Assembly (NCBI GenBank): GCA_024401855.1
Contig: JAKSKH010000006.1
Location: 20,108 to 84,107, forward strand
Length of the DNA stretch: 64,000 nt
DNA from: Bacteroidales bacterium
Lineage (GTDB): Bacteria; Bacteroidota; Bacteroidia; Bacteroidales; UBA932
Direction of reading: 5' to 3'
Below the pieces are notes generated by a model. That model did not search any database and was not told the DNA's origin. It worked only from the letters and a program-made list of their open reading frames with translations. Shown piece after piece: positions 1 to 8,434 of this stretch (position 1 is the stretch's first letter; the number at the start of each line of letters is the position of its first letter). The position numbers and the translations under genes are program-made.

Positions 1-1
1 T

Positions 2-673
2 GCTGAACTGAACGGGAAAAAGATTGACAGAGCGGCAGTGGACTTCAACGAAATCCTCAACGGACGCACCCTGAAGTTCATCATGAGCGGAACACCGACC
101 GGCTTCGGGAAAGACCCCGTAATGGTGACTGGCATTGATAAGGAATACGCATATGATGCATATTTCCCTGAAGATTTCGGAAAAGCGGTCGATGAGGAGA
201 AGAAAACCGATATGGTTGCCTTCCCTCAAACGCAATTCGTGGAGGCCTATTCCGCAGGAGGTGCGGCCGGCATCGTTGACGGCAGACGAGGGAAGCTGAA
301 CTGGAGAGCGGGAGGCTGGCAGGGATACAAGCATAGCGATGTGGACGTCATAATCGACCTGCTTGGAAAGAGAACAGTCAGCGGTGTGAGCGCAGGTTTC
401 CTCCAGGATATGGAAAATTACATCTGGATGCCGCGTGACATGGAAGTTTACATATCGGCGGACGGAAAGGATTTCGTTCCTGTGGGCTCCCGCAAGAACA
501 GCGTAGCCATCGATGACCCAAATGTGCAGATTGAAGACTGGAAGGTCACCTTCGAGCCTGTTGAAGCCTCTTTCGTGAGAATCGTCGCACATCATTTCGG
601 CGAAATTCCTTCATGGCACCGTGGATACGGGGACCAGGGATTCACCTTCATCGACGAAATAGACATTTTCTGA
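2..673 (+). CDS. C-terminal part of a secreted glycoside hydrolase, probably GH92 alpha-mannosidase (5' end outside window)
   Basis: The reading frame is open from base 2, so the N-terminal and catalytic parts lie outside the window. The first 40 or so residues (LNGKKIDR, then FNEILNGRTLKFIM) resemble the closing beta strands of GH92 exo-alpha-mannosidases, where a short Leu-Asn-Gly strand is followed by a Gly-x-Leu-x-Phe-x-Met segment. The remaining 150 residues look like a discoidin-type carbohydrate-binding domain (DLLGKRTVSGVSAGFLQDM, WMPRDMEVYISADGKDF, and a terminal FIDEIDIF), an arrangement also seen at the end of Bacteroidota GH20 enzymes. GH92 is therefore preferred, but GH20 is not excluded. 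It is followed one base later by the CDF transporter gene. Confidence 0.6.
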   Translation, partial: AELNGKKIDRAAVDFNEILNGRTLKFIMSGTPTGFGKDPVMVTGIDKEYAYDAYFPEDFGKAVDEEKKTDMVAFPQTQFVEAYSAGGAAGIVDGRRGKLNWRAGGWQGYKHSDVDVIIDLLGKRTVSGVSAGFLQDMENYIWMPRDMEVYISADGKDFVPVGSRKNSVAIDDPNVQIEDWKVTFEPVEASFVRIVAHHFGEIPSWHRGYGDQGFTFIDEIDIF

Positions 674-674
674 T

Positions 675-1568
675 ATGGACAGGACAAGGAAAATAACATC
701 GGTCACGCTGTGGGGAGCCGTAGCCAACATGCTGCTCTGCATATTCAAGATGGCGGCCGGAATCGTCGGCAGAAGCTCGGCGATGATTGCCGATGCCATC
801 CATTCACTGTCAGACCTGTTCAGCGACGTCATCGTACTGGTCATGGTTCGTATCGCCGCCAAAGGAAGGGATGTCAGCCATGACTACGGGCACGGGAAAT
901 TCGAGACCCTGGCCACCGCCATAATCAGTCTCATACTTCTGGTTGTCGGAGGCAGGCTCATGGCAGGTGCGGTCGGCAACATCCACACGGTAGTCAAGGG
1001 CGGACAACTTCCCCAACCGGGGAAGATAGCCTTCTGGGCGGCCATCGCATCAATAGCCGTCAAAGAGTTCCTGTACCATTGGACGGCTCACACAGGCAGG
1101 GAGGCCGGCAGCGACACCATAATTGCCAATGCATGGCATCACCGCTCGGACGCCCTGTCATCCGTCGGTTCAGCAGCGGGTATAGGCGGCGCCATCCTGT
1201 TCGGTGGCAAATGGACTGTCCTGGATCCCATTGTCGGAGGCATCATAAGCATCATCATCATTGTAGTTGCCGTCAGGATGATGATTCCTGCCCTGAACGA
1301 ACTCACGGAAGCTTCCCTTCCTGAGGAAACGGAAAAGGAAATAAGCGGAATACTGCTTTCCGTAAACGGAATCTCCGACGCACACGCGCTCAAGACAAGG
1401 AAAGCGGGGCCCGACATCATAATAGATGTCCATATTGTGGTGGATCCTGAAATGACAGTTGCAAAGGCACACGACCTCACAGACATTGCGGAAACGGCCC
1501 TGAAGAAAAAGTTCGGGGAAGGGACGCAGATTTCAATTCACGTAGAACCAGACATAAACTCCAAATAA
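675..1568 (+). CDS. Cation diffusion facilitator (CDF) family metal transporter
   Basis: The 297-residue protein has the CDF layout: about six membrane segments in the first 210 residues and a cytoplasmic ferredoxin-like domain in the last 80. Metal-site residues are visible in TM2 (D40, H43, D47, D51 in DAIHSLSDLFSD) and TM5 (H155-x3-D159 in HHRSDALSS), the pattern of Zn/Fe/Mn exporting CDFs such as YiiP. Family knowledge says it exports a divalent metal by proton antiport across the inner membrane; which metal cannot be read here. The start lies one base after the preceding stop and the next gene begins two bases after its own stop, so the three genes are probably co-transcribed. Confidence 0.93.
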   Translation: MDRTRKITSVTLWGAVANMLLCIFKMAAGIVGRSSAMIADAIHSLSDLFSDVIVLVMVRIAAKGRDVSHDYGHGKFETLATAIISLILLVVGGRLMAGAVGNIHTVVKGGQLPQPGKIAFWAAIASIAVKEFLYHWTAHTGREAGSDTIIANAWHHRSDALSSVGSAAGIGGAILFGGKWTVLDPIVGGIISIIIIVVAVRMMIPALNELTEASLPEETEKEISGILLSVNGISDAHALKTRKAGPDIIIDVHIVVDPEMTVAKAHDLTDIAETALKKKFGEGTQISIHVEPDINSK

Positions 1569-1569
1569 A

Positions 1570-2637
1570 ATGAAAGCAGGAAAATTATTTGCGCTTGTTG
1601 CCGTACTTTTCTGTTCCGGAATGCCCGGAAGGTCAGAAGTTGTGATTGACAGGAACTTTGTCACAGTTACCGATTATGTAAAGGCCGGAACCGGAAAGGA
1701 CGTCAGCGACGAGATTCAGAAAATCATCGATGACAACCCGAACAGGACTATATGGTTCCCCGACGGGGAATACATAATAGGCAAACCCATACTTACCCCG
1801 GCCGATCCGGAAAAGAGTGTTGCCCTGGAGCTGTCCAACTATGCAGTCATACGCGCTTCAAAGGACTGGACCAGCGACGAAGCCATGATTCGGCTGGGTG
1901 CCAGTCATCCTGCGAACAACGTCAGGAAAGCCGGCAGCAATTACTATCTGTCCGGAGGAGTGATTGACGGAAACGGAGTGGCTTCGGCCATATCGATTGA
2001 CGGAGGCAGGGAGACACAGGTGCGCGACTGCTCCATCAAGGGAGCCAGAACAGGCCTGCACATAAAATACGGAGCCAACGGAGGTTCGTCCGACTGTGAT
2101 ATAAGTAACATAAACATAATAGGGAACTATACCCGGGAATCCGTTGGAATCCTGGTGGAGTCGTACGACAACACCTTCACCAACATAAGAATTGGAGGAG
2201 TCACCACAGGTGTCCTTCTCAAAGGAGGCGGAAATTATCTCAGAAACATCCATCCCCTGTTTCACAATGCGGCAGAGTATTACCAGGACAGCGTCGGTTT
2301 CATAAGCGAATGTGACGACAACTGGTTCGACTTCTGCTACAGTGACCAGTTCGCCACAGGATTCCTGCTCAGCGGATGCCATGACATCCTTCTCAACTGT
2401 TTTGTATACTGGTACTCAAAAAGCGGCGAAAGGCATACCGCCATCAGGTCCGACAAGTGTTTCAACGCAAGCGTGTCCAACATCACAGTGGGCATGGGTG
2501 AACACAATGCCGTAAAGGAAAACATTGTCCTTGATGTAGCAGAAGACGGAGGAGATGGATTCTTCTCCAATCCTGTCATCCGTACCAAAGAAGTGCTTAC
2601 AGACGGAAGCTACCTGAAATATATCAGGCCCCAATAA
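1570..2637 (+). CDS. Secreted right-handed beta-helix protein (pectate lyase superfamily-like)
   Basis: The 355-residue protein opens with a signal peptide (a basic residue, then a Leu/Ala/Val core, about residues 1-22). Residues 25-80 (FVTVTDYVKAGTGKDVSDEI, WFPDGEYIIG) match the N-terminal cap of the pectate-lyase-3/GH28-like parallel beta-helix fold, in which an Asp-rich turn is followed by a long repetitive helix. The later sequence carries repeating short strands with Asn and Gly turns (N-I-x-G, D-N-x-F) typical of that fold. No catalytic residues could be assigned, so substrate and activity are open: polysaccharide lyase, hydrolase or binding protein. It overlaps the convergent acyltransferase gene by 14 bases. 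Confidence 0.75.
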   Translation: MKAGKLFALVAVLFCSGMPGRSEVVIDRNFVTVTDYVKAGTGKDVSDEIQKIIDDNPNRTIWFPDGEYIIGKPILTPADPEKSVALELSNYAVIRASKDWTSDEAMIRLGASHPANNVRKAGSNYYLSGGVIDGNGVASAISIDGGRETQVRDCSIKGARTGLHIKYGANGGSSDCDISNINIIGNYTRESVGILVESYDNTFTNIRIGGVTTGVLLKGGGNYLRNIHPLFHNAAEYYQDSVGFISECDDNWFDFCYSDQFATGFLLSGCHDILLNCFVYWYSKSGERHTAIRSDKCFNASVSNITVGMGEHNAVKENIVLDVAEDGGDGFFSNPVIRTKEVLTDGSYLKYIRPQ

Positions 2638-3736
2638 TCCATTTGCTTCCCGGAATAAGGGAGACAAGCTTGGATGTCACGGCACAGCAGACGAAAGTGG
2701 ATACGGCTATAAGCGGGATTGCGGCCCACACGGGAATCAACGGCTGCGCAACACTGCCCCCGATAACAAGCCTCGCGATTGGGGCAAGGAAGAAAAGATG
2801 CATCAGGTACATTCCGAATGACAGCTTCGACAAAGTTGTGACAATGGCAGGAGCCTTCTTCCTTTTGATGCAGCTGAACATCAGGAAAGCGCCGAAGGTA
2901 GCCAGAACAACATTGGGAGTACAGAATTCCCAGGCCCATTCCAGCATGGGGGTTTCTATCATCTGTCCGGGGACGCCTTTCAACCAGAAGGACCACCCTG
3001 TAAACGCCGCTCCAAGAAGGAAAGACACTATTCCAACACTCATCCGCTTTCTGTCACTCCATTCAAGATGAACACGGAGATAATGGGCAAGGACCAGATA
3101 TCCAAGATATCCGGAACAATACCACAGCGCGGAGAAACCGTTCCAGAAGCATTCGCCCCACAACTCCGGAGTAATGAAACGGTGGATGAAAGGGATGAAC
3201 GTGGATACAAGGAAAATTCCGAGGAAAACCCTCTCCTCCTTTGCCGATGCCCTTTCAAGCCACGGAGAGACGACGGGAATAATGAGGTACAGACTGATAA
3301 GAGGATAAATGAACCACAGATGCCCTGCCATTGAAGGGAAGTTCCAGGGAATCATCTTCAGGTCGTGCAGGGACTGCTCCGGGGTCATGGCTCCCCATGC
3401 AAGCGGGAGGAATGTATAGAGCAGCATGAAAATCAGGACCGGAGGGAGTATCCTCATGAATCTGCGTCTGTAAAATCCTGTCATTGTGGTTCCGCTCTTC
3501 ATCGGGACCAGAAGGAAGGAAGAAAGAATTATGAACAGAGGCACGCAGCTGCGAGCGCAGAACCCGTCATAGAACGCCACCCAGAAACGGTTAGCCTCAT
3601 TTGCCAGCATTGAAACGTTTCCTGCCAGACCGGAACTGTCGGCGGCATAAAAGTTCTCCGAGGCATGGACAAGCATGACCAGGAAGCATGCAACCACCCT
3701 CAGATAGTCAGCGAATATTATTCTTTCTTTTTCCAT
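2624..3736 (-). CDS. Acyltransferase family 3 membrane protein
   Basis: The 370-residue protein starts ADYLRVVACFLVMLVHASEN, the signature first membrane segment of acyltransferase family 3 (OatA/NolL/WecH type) with the conserved R-x-x-A and the following His, and has about ten hydrophobic segments. Members transfer acetyl or other short acyl groups to extracytoplasmic sugars of cell wall, LPS or exopolysaccharide. Its own substrate cannot be told. It is a single gene with its own promoter at 3744-3751 and a very short leader, divergent from the VUT transporter. Confidence 0.9.
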   Translation of the reverse strand: MEKERIIFADYLRVVACFLVMLVHASENFYAADSSGLAGNVSMLANEANRFWVAFYDGFCARSCVPLFIILSSFLLVPMKSGTTMTGFYRRRFMRILPPVLIFMLLYTFLPLAWGAMTPEQSLHDLKMIPWNFPSMAGHLWFIYPLISLYLIIPVVSPWLERASAKEERVFLGIFLVSTFIPFIHRFITPELWGECFWNGFSALWYCSGYLGYLVLAHYLRVHLEWSDRKRMSVGIVSFLLGAAFTGWSFWLKGVPGQMIETPMLEWAWEFCTPNVVLATFGAFLMFSCIKRKKAPAIVTTLSKLSFGMYLMHLFFLAPIARLVIGGSVAQPLIPVWAAIPLIAVSTFVCCAVTSKLVSLIPGSKWIIGA

Positions 3737-3743
3737 AATGGAA

Positions 3744-3751
3744 CAAAGATA
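3744..3751 (-). promoter_or_regulatory. Predicted -7 promoter element of the acyltransferase gene
   Basis: On the minus strand the bases read TATCTTTG, an exact match to the Bacteroidota primary-sigma element TAnnTTTG. Seven bases separate its final G from the ATG at 3736, so the transcript would have almost no leader. Confidence 0.6.
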
Positions 3752-3762
3752 GGAAAATTACC

Positions 3763-3770
3763 TAATTTTG
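3763..3770 (+). promoter_or_regulatory. Predicted -7 promoter element of the VUT transporter gene
   Basis: The bases TAATTTTG match TAnnTTTG exactly. Transcription would start near 3774, giving a leader of about 58 bases before the ATG at 3833. This element is only 11 bases from the oppositely directed -7 element of the acyltransferase gene. Confidence 0.6.
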
Positions 3771-3779
3771 CAGCCGGAA

Positions 3780-3807
3780 GCGGAGTTCTGGGCTTGTCAT
3801 CCTCCGC
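3780..3807 (+). promoter_or_regulatory. Hairpin in the VUT transporter leader followed by an A-rich stretch
   Basis: GCGGAG at 3780-3785 can pair perfectly with CTCCGC at 3802-3807. The loop starts TTCTGG and the stem is followed by an A-rich tract up to the start codon. This outline (short stem, UUCU-type loop, A-rich tail) is reminiscent of preQ1-I riboswitches, which would suit a queuosine-precursor transporter. I could not build the second pseudoknot stem convincingly, so this is only a possibility. Confidence 0.3.
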
Positions 3808-3832
3808 GGTATAAATCAAAACATAAAGAGCA

Positions 3833-4480
3833 ATGATAAGGAAGATACACCCTCTGGTTCTGTCAGTCCTGATTCTTTCAGTGGTTTCCATGAACCTTCT
3901 GGCCAACAAGGAACTGTTCCGCACAGATTGGATTGCGCTTGACTGCGGATTCATCCTTTCCTGGATTCCCTTTCTCATAATGGATGCAATATGCAAGGCC
4001 TTCGGCGGGAAAACGGCCGCCGCAGTGTCACTTCTGGCCATCGGCATCAACCTTGCGGTGTTCGGCATCTTCAAACTTGTATCACTTGCTCCGGGCATGT
4101 GGGGAGCTTATTACGATACCGGCAGCGTTGAGGTAAACGATGCCCTCAACCGGACAATAGGAGGCTCCTCATGGATAGTTCTGGCTTCGGCGATGGCCAT
4201 GTCGGTTTCCTCCGTCACCAATTCAGCCATCAACATATCCGTCTCAAAGCTTCTCAGGAAAGACACTTACGCCACGTTCGCCATACGCAGTTTCGTCTCC
4301 ACCGTCATTTCACAGTTCATAGACAATTTCATATTCGCAGTAACGGTAAGCGTCACACTGTTCGGGTGGTCAATGAAACAGGCTCTCGTATGTTCCGCCA
4401 CGGCGGCGCTCTTCGAATTGGCGATGGAAATTATTTTTTCCGGTTTCGGATACAAACTTTCGGAAAAATTGAAGCAATGA
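3833..4480 (+). CDS. VUT family (YhhQ-like) putative queuosine precursor transporter
   Basis: The 215-residue protein has about six membrane segments and the family signature region LDCGFILSWIPFLIMDAICKAF near residues 38-60, where VUT/YhhQ proteins carry a conserved Asp in a hydrophobic helix, followed by the NSAINISVSKLL-type segment and a C-terminal Lys. YhhQ family members import the queuosine precursors preQ0 or preQ1. Substrate specificity here is inferred from the family. The downstream metal exporter begins 30 bases later with its own -7 element, so the two may be independently expressed. Confidence 0.75.
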   Translation: MIRKIHPLVLSVLILSVVSMNLLANKELFRTDWIALDCGFILSWIPFLIMDAICKAFGGKTAAAVSLLAIGINLAVFGIFKLVSLAPGMWGAYYDTGSVEVNDALNRTIGGSSWIVLASAMAMSVSSVTNSAINISVSKLLRKDTYATFAIRSFVSTVISQFIDNFIFAVTVSVTLFGWSMKQALVCSATAALFELAMEIIFSGFGYKLSEKLKQ

Positions 4481-4483
4481 ACG

Positions 4484-4491
4484 TATCTTTG
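4484..4491 (+). promoter_or_regulatory. Predicted -7 promoter element of the 10-TM metal exporter gene
   Basis: TATCTTTG matches TAnnTTTG and lies four bases after the VUT stop codon, 19 bases before the ATG at 4511. Confidence 0.5.
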
Positions 4492-4510
4492 CAGCAATAA
4501 ATTGAATGAA

Positions 4511-5557
4511 ATGTTCCTGGACATACTCATAGATGCAATAAAGAACGCTATTCTGATCAGCGGTCTGGTTGTCATAATGATGATGATGATCGAATCGCTC
4601 AACATAGAATCCAAGGGGAGGTTCTTTGCCGGGCTCCGCGGCAGCCGGTTCGGCGGAGTGCTCTTCGGAGCCGTCCTCGGTGCAATTCCGGGTTGCATGG
4701 GAGGATTCGCCACCGTATCCCTTTACACCCACAGCATGCTCTCATTCGGAGCGCTGATTGCCATGATGATAGCGTCCTGCGGTGACGAGGCCTTCGTAAT
4801 GCTGGCCACCATACCGGACAAGGCGCTTTGGATTTTCGGTCTTCTCTTCTGCATAGCCGTCGTTGCCGGAATCATCTGTGACCTTTTCGTAAGGAAAGAC
4901 GCCGTGATGCATTGCGGCGAGCACTATGATGTCCACGAAGAAGACAGGGAAAAAACCGGAACGGCATCAAGACACTTCGGAGCAAAAAGAATAATAATGT
5001 TCACAGGTGTGGCGCTGTTCATCGCCGCGCTTGCAACAGGACAGCTCGAACATGAGCACGGACATTCGGAAGAGATAGCCGGATCCATCAATCTCCTGAG
5101 CGAGGAGTGGATGAACATCTTCTTCGCCGCGCTCAGCGTGATAATACTTGCTGTGATTCTCCTCGCCTCCGACCACTTTGTGGAGCGCCATCTGTGGCAT
5201 CACGTGATAGTCAGGCATCTGCCTGTCATTTTCTGCTGGACATTCGGAGTGCTCCTGTTCATGGGAGTCCTGCTGAATTACTTTGACGTCAGTGCCTGGA
5301 TAAGTGACAACACCGCTCTTATGATACTTCTGGCCACCGCCATAGGCATCATTCCGGAATCGGGACCCCATCTCATATTCGTGACACTGTACGCATCCGG
5401 GATAATCCCCTTCCCCGTCCTCCTCGCAAGCTGCATAAGCCAGGACGGCCATGCCTCTCTCCCGCTGATTGCGGAAAGCAAGACCAGTTTCCTCAAGGCA
5501 AAGGCGGTGAACTGCGCCGTTGCTCTTGTTGCAGGGTTCGTGGCTATGTTATTTTGA
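4511..5557 (+). CDS. Putative 10-TM heavy-metal exporter (ArsP_2 / putative manganese transporter family)
   Basis: The 348-residue protein has about ten membrane segments. The conserved motif IPGCMGGF followed by [20 protein letters not shown] (about residues 60-100) and the second-half counterpart [14 protein letters not shown]...[12 protein letters not shown] are hallmarks of the family annotated as ArsP_2 or putative manganese transporter. The paired P-G-C and P-E-S-G-P motifs suggest an internal duplication. A His-rich loop between the halves ([12 protein letters not shown], then EHEHGHSEE) could bind metal. The ATG at 4511 is preferred to the upstream in-frame TTG at 4502. It overlaps the convergent tdk gene by 9 bases. 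Confidence 0.75.
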   Translation: MFLDILIDAIKNAILISGLVVIMMMMIESLNIESKGRFFAGLRGSRFGGVLFGAVLGAIPGCMGGFATVSLYTHSMLSFGALIAMMIASCGDEAFVMLATIPDKALWIFGLLFCIAVVAGIICDLFVRKDAVMHCGEHYDVHEEDREKTGTASRHFGAKRIIMFTGVALFIAALATGQLEHEHGHSEEIAGSINLLSEEWMNIFFAALSVIILAVILLASDHFVERHLWHHVIVRHLPVIFCWTFGVLLFMGVLLNYFDVSAWISDNTALMILLATAIGIIPESGPHLIFVTLYASGIIPFPVLLASCISQDGHASLPLIAESKTSFLKAKAVNCAVALVAGFVAMLF

Positions 5558-6130
5558 TTTCTTCTCCCTTGCGACCGCCTTGTTGAAACATTCGCGGCAG
5601 AGGGGCTCATAGACATCCTTCTCGCCAAGCACCACAAGATCGGTGCTCTTGCTGAGTCTGTGGGAATGATTTGCCAGGTTTCCGCACTTCACACATATGG
5701 CGTGAACCTTCTGGACATCTTCAGCGATGGCCATAAGCTTGGGCATGGGTCCGAACGGTTTGCCCGTGTAGTCCATGTCAAGCCCTGCAGCGATAATCCT
5801 TATGCCCCTGTTTGCAAGGAACTGGACAACCTCCACAATGGAATCATCAAAGAACTGCGCCTCATCGATTCCTATCACCTTTATTCCGGCATCCACCGTA
5901 AGCATCTCCGCGGGAGAGGAAATCGGCTGGGACTTCACACTCTTGCCGTCATGGGATACAACTTCCACGTCCGAATAGCGGTTGTCGACCACAGGCTTGA
6001 AGATGGCAATCTTCTGATTGGCGAACTGGGCCCTGTGGAGACGGCGGATGAGTTCTTCTGTCTTTCCCGAGAACATCGAGCCGCATATGACCTCGATGCT
6101 GCCTGTCTTTCTGTTGTTTTCTGAGAACAT
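5549..6130 (-). CDS. tdk: Thymidine kinase
   Basis: The 193-residue protein is a type II (bacterial/human TK1-like) thymidine kinase, phosphorylating thymidine with ATP in the pyrimidine salvage pathway. The P-loop GSMFSGKT lies at residues 17-24, the DEAQFF motif supplies the catalytic acidic residue, and the C-terminal zinc ribbon has the Cys pairs CVKC and CREC. The lasso region containing [11 protein letters not shown] is present. The ATG at 6130 fits the family length; an upstream TTG in frame would add 24 unrelated residues that overlap the promoter. Confidence 0.96.
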   Translation of the reverse strand: MFSENNRKTGSIEVICGSMFSGKTEELIRRLHRAQFANQKIAIFKPVVDNRYSDVEVVSHDGKSVKSQPISSPAEMLTVDAGIKVIGIDEAQFFDDSIVEVVQFLANRGIRIIAAGLDMDYTGKPFGPMPKLMAIAEDVQKVHAICVKCGNLANHSHRLSKSTDLVVLGEKDVYEPLCRECFNKAVAREKKSK

Positions 6131-6136
6131 TCTTTG

Positions 6137-6144
6137 TAGATTTG
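6137..6144 (+). promoter_or_regulatory. Predicted -7 promoter element of rsmI
   Basis: TAGATTTG matches TAnnTTTG and lies 21 bases before the rsmI ATG at 6166. It sits inside the predicted 5' leader of the divergent tdk gene. Confidence 0.55.
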
Positions 6145-6157
6145 CAGTTGTCGTATG

Positions 6158-6165
6158 CAAATATA
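6158..6165 (-). promoter_or_regulatory. Predicted -7 promoter element of tdk
   Basis: Read on the minus strand, the bases are TATATTTG, an exact match, 27 bases from the tdk ATG. The element directly abuts the rsmI start codon on the other strand. Confidence 0.6.
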
Positions 6166-6930
6166 ATGAAATATTGCGGGAAACTGTACATTGTTCCGAC
6201 ACCTGTCGGAAATCTTGAAGACATGACTTTCAGGGCCGTCAGGACCCTGAAGGAATCAGACATCATCCTTGCAGAGGACACACGCACGAGTTCAGTCCTC
6301 CTGAGCAGATACGACATACACGGCACACTTATGTCGCACCACAAGTTCAACGAGCACCAGACCGTACAGATGATAAAGGAGAAAATTCTCTCCGGCCTGA
6401 ACGTATCACTTATAAGTGATGCCGGAACTCCGGGAATATCCGACCCCGGATTCCTGCTTGCACGCACTTGTGCCGCCGAAGGAATAGAAGTGCAGACTCT
6501 TCCGGGAGCCACCGCATGCATCCCCGCGGTAGTGTCTTCCGGGCTGCCCTGCGACCGCTTCTGTTTCGAAGGATTCCTTCCCCAGAAGAAAGGACGCCGG
6601 ACCCAGCTTGAAAACTTAACCAAAGAAACAAGAACTATGATATTCTATGAATCACCGAGACGTCTTGTCAAGACACTCGAACAAATGTCCGCGGCATTCG
6701 GACCCGACAGGGAGTGCTCCGTGGCCAGGGAAATCTCAAAGATCCACGAAGAGCATTGCAGGGGAACCCTCGCGGAAGTGCTTGAACATTTCAGGCAGAC
6801 GGAACCCAAGGGCGAGATTGTCCTTGTAGTAGCCGGTGCGCCACAGGCCGCACGCGGTGAGCATCACAACAAATACAGGAACGGGGAGGGAGACTGCGAT
6901 GCCGACGGAAAACAGGAAGAAGACAAGTAG
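6166..6930 (+). CDS. rsmI: 16S rRNA (cytidine1402-2'-O)-methyltransferase
   Basis: The 254-residue protein begins [18 protein letters not shown] and carries [11 protein letters not shown] and [15 protein letters not shown], the standard motifs of RsmI, a tetrapyrrole-methylase-fold enzyme using S-adenosylmethionine to 2'-O-methylate C1402 in the 30S decoding centre. FYESPRR and the closing KGEIVLVV segment are also in place. The ATG at 6166 is chosen over an upstream TTG because the protein then starts where the family does. Its last 32 bases overlap the following ComEA-like gene, suggesting coupled expression. Confidence 0.96.
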   Translation: MKYCGKLYIVPTPVGNLEDMTFRAVRTLKESDIILAEDTRTSSVLLSRYDIHGTLMSHHKFNEHQTVQMIKEKILSGLNVSLISDAGTPGISDPGFLLARTCAAEGIEVQTLPGATACIPAVVSSGLPCDRFCFEGFLPQKKGRRTQLENLTKETRTMIFYESPRRLVKTLEQMSAAFGPDRECSVAREISKIHEEHCRGTLAEVLEHFRQTEPKGEIVLVVAGAPQAARGEHHNKYRNGEGDCDADGKQEEDK

Positions 6931-7573
6931 CTCGGCCACTTTCAAGACAGGAGCGGTGTCGCTCGCATTTCTTATAATAGGTTACCAGGCCTCCATCTTC
7001 ATACACAAAGCGGCGGTTCTGCGCATAGAAGCGAACAGGGACCGGCCGGATACAGTTTACGTATATGTCCGGGCAGACAGTTCCGGCTCACAGGAAAGGC
7101 GCGATACGTTCCGTGCAGAAGCTCCACACAGCGGAATGGTAAAGGAAGTGCGCAGAAAGACGGCCCGCGTGGAAAGCTTCCGCTTTGATCCCAACACCGC
7201 AAGCGCAGAAGAATTCCAAAGGCTGGGATTCAGTGAAAAGCAGGCGCAGGCTCTATGCAACTACCGCGCAAAGGGAGGGAGATTCCGGCGCAAGGAAGAC
7301 TTCTCAAGAAGCTTTGTGGTTGCAGACTCGGTATATTCAAGACTGGAGCCTTATATATGCATTCCACGGCTGGACATCAATAAGGCCGATTCGGCGGCAT
7401 TCGACGCCCTGCCGGGAATAGGGCCTTACTTTGCCGGGGAAATGGTGGAATACAGGAGGAAGATAGGGCGGTACTCGACCCCCGAGCAGCTTATGGATAT
7501 CAGGAATTTCGACAGGGAAAGATATGATGCCCTCAAGGACCTCATTTATTGCGGGGATGATGTTCAAGAATAG
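6899..7573 (+). CDS. ComEA-like helix-hairpin-helix protein
   Basis: The 224-residue protein has a membrane anchor at about residues 15-35, a charged linker, and two helix-hairpin-helix regions: FDPNTASAEEFQRLGFSEKQ with YRAKGGRF and LDINKADSAAFDALPGIGP with YRRKIGRYST. This tandem arrangement is usual in Bacteroidota ComEA-like proteins, thought to bind DNA outside the inner membrane during uptake or repair; the exact role here is unknown. The start is set at the ATG at 6899, preceded by a purine-rich stretch, 32 bases inside rsmI. Its 3' end overlaps the convergent xerD gene by 32 bases. Confidence 0.8.
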   Translation: MPTENRKKTSSSATFKTGAVSLAFLIIGYQASIFIHKAAVLRIEANRDRPDTVYVYVRADSSGSQERRDTFRAEAPHSGMVKEVRRKTARVESFRFDPNTASAEEFQRLGFSEKQAQALCNYRAKGGRFRRKEDFSRSFVVADSVYSRLEPYICIPRLDINKADSAAFDALPGIGPYFAGEMVEYRRKIGRYSTPEQLMDIRNFDRERYDALKDLIYCGDDVQE

Positions 7574-8396
7574 AGGCCTGCCAGGTCCCGGAGTCAATGT
7601 GGGTATAGATTTCTGTTGTAAGTATGCTTTCGTGACCGAGCATTTCCTGCACTATGCGCAGGTCCGCTCCGTTCTCCAGAAGATGCGTGGCGAAGGAATG
7701 CCTGAAAGTATGGGGGGATATCTCCTTGTTGACTCCGGCAAGCATGGCCTGTTTCCTGACCATGTTGAAAACGGATATACGGCTTATCGGCTTGCCGTCC
7801 TTGTTGATGAAAGCTGCGTCGGAATATGCCGGAGAAGTCTCCGGACGTACCTCGAGCCAGTTCTCGAACGCTTCCAGGGCAACATCCCCTATAGGAACTA
7901 TGCGTTCCTTGTCCCCTTTGCCTATGATGCGGACTATCCCTTCATCGGGAAAGACGCTGGAAATGAGAAGTCCGCATGCCTCGGAAACGCGAAGTCCGCA
8001 ACCGTAGAGCAGCTCAAGAATCGCCCTGTCACGCTTCCCCTGCCACGTCCCCTGATTAACGCTGTCCATTATGGCACCGACTTCGGATACGGAAAGGACG
8101 GCCGGGATATAACGCCCGATTTTAGGAGATTCCGCCTTGTCGCACGGATTGTCGGCGCGTCTTCCCTCCAGGACGAGCCAGTCGAAGAAAGACCTGAGGG
8201 AACTGAGAATACGTGCCTGCGAGCGTGGAGACACGGTGTCTCCGCAATGCTCCAGGTATGATATTATTTCATCCGGGCCGTCAGAGAGCGGCTTGCCTCC
8301 CCACCCGATATATTCGTCCACGTCGGAGGAATACGCCGAAACGGTGTTCGGAGACAGGCGGCGTTCCATTGAAAGGTAATATGCATACTCCTTCAT
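7542..8396 (-). CDS. xerD: Site-specific tyrosine recombinase XerD
   Basis: The 284-residue protein has an N-terminal SAM-like core-binding domain (about 1-85) and a catalytic domain with the full set of tyrosine recombinase residues: R136 (GLRVSE), K160 (GKGDKER), H229 and R232 (HTFRHSF), H255 (LGHES) and the nucleophile Y264 (IYTHI). Together with a XerC partner elsewhere it should resolve chromosome dimers at dif. Its position beside housekeeping genes and full length argue for the chromosomal Xer rather than a phage integrase; the choice of XerD over XerC is less certain. Its promoter lies five bases from the ATG. Confidence 0.9.
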   Translation of the reverse strand: MKEYAYYLSMERRLSPNTVSAYSSDVDEYIGWGGKPLSDGPDEIISYLEHCGDTVSPRSQARILSSLRSFFDWLVLEGRRADNPCDKAESPKIGRYIPAVLSVSEVGAIMDSVNQGTWQGKRDRAILELLYGCGLRVSEACGLLISSVFPDEGIVRIIGKGDKERIVPIGDVALEAFENWLEVRPETSPAYSDAAFINKDGKPISRISVFNMVRKQAMLAGVNKEISPHTFRHSFATHLLENGADLRIVQEMLGHESILTTEIYTHIDSGTWQASILEHHPRNK

Positions 8397-8401
8397 ATAT
8401 A

Positions 8402-8409
8402 CAAATATA
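8402..8409 (-). promoter_or_regulatory. Predicted -7 promoter element of xerD
   Basis: Minus-strand TATATTTG ends five bases before the xerD ATG, so the predicted mRNA would start at or within a few bases of the start codon. Confidence 0.6.
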
Positions 8410-8420
8410 AAAAAGATAAC

Positions 8421-8428
8421 TAACTTTG
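8421..8428 (+). promoter_or_regulatory. Predicted -7 promoter element of the clostripain-family gene
   Basis: TAACTTTG ends six bases before the ATG at 8435. As for the divergent xerD, a leaderless or nearly leaderless mRNA is predicted. Confidence 0.6.
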
Positions 8429-8434
8429 TATTCT

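Noticed and set aside
1858-2382. Frame opposite the beta-helix gene
   Set aside because: No promoter, no recognisable sequence; the plus-strand secreted protein explains the region.
7524-8261. 245-codon frame on the plus strand across xerD
   Set aside because: It lies opposite the xerD gene, whose six catalytic residues are all in place.
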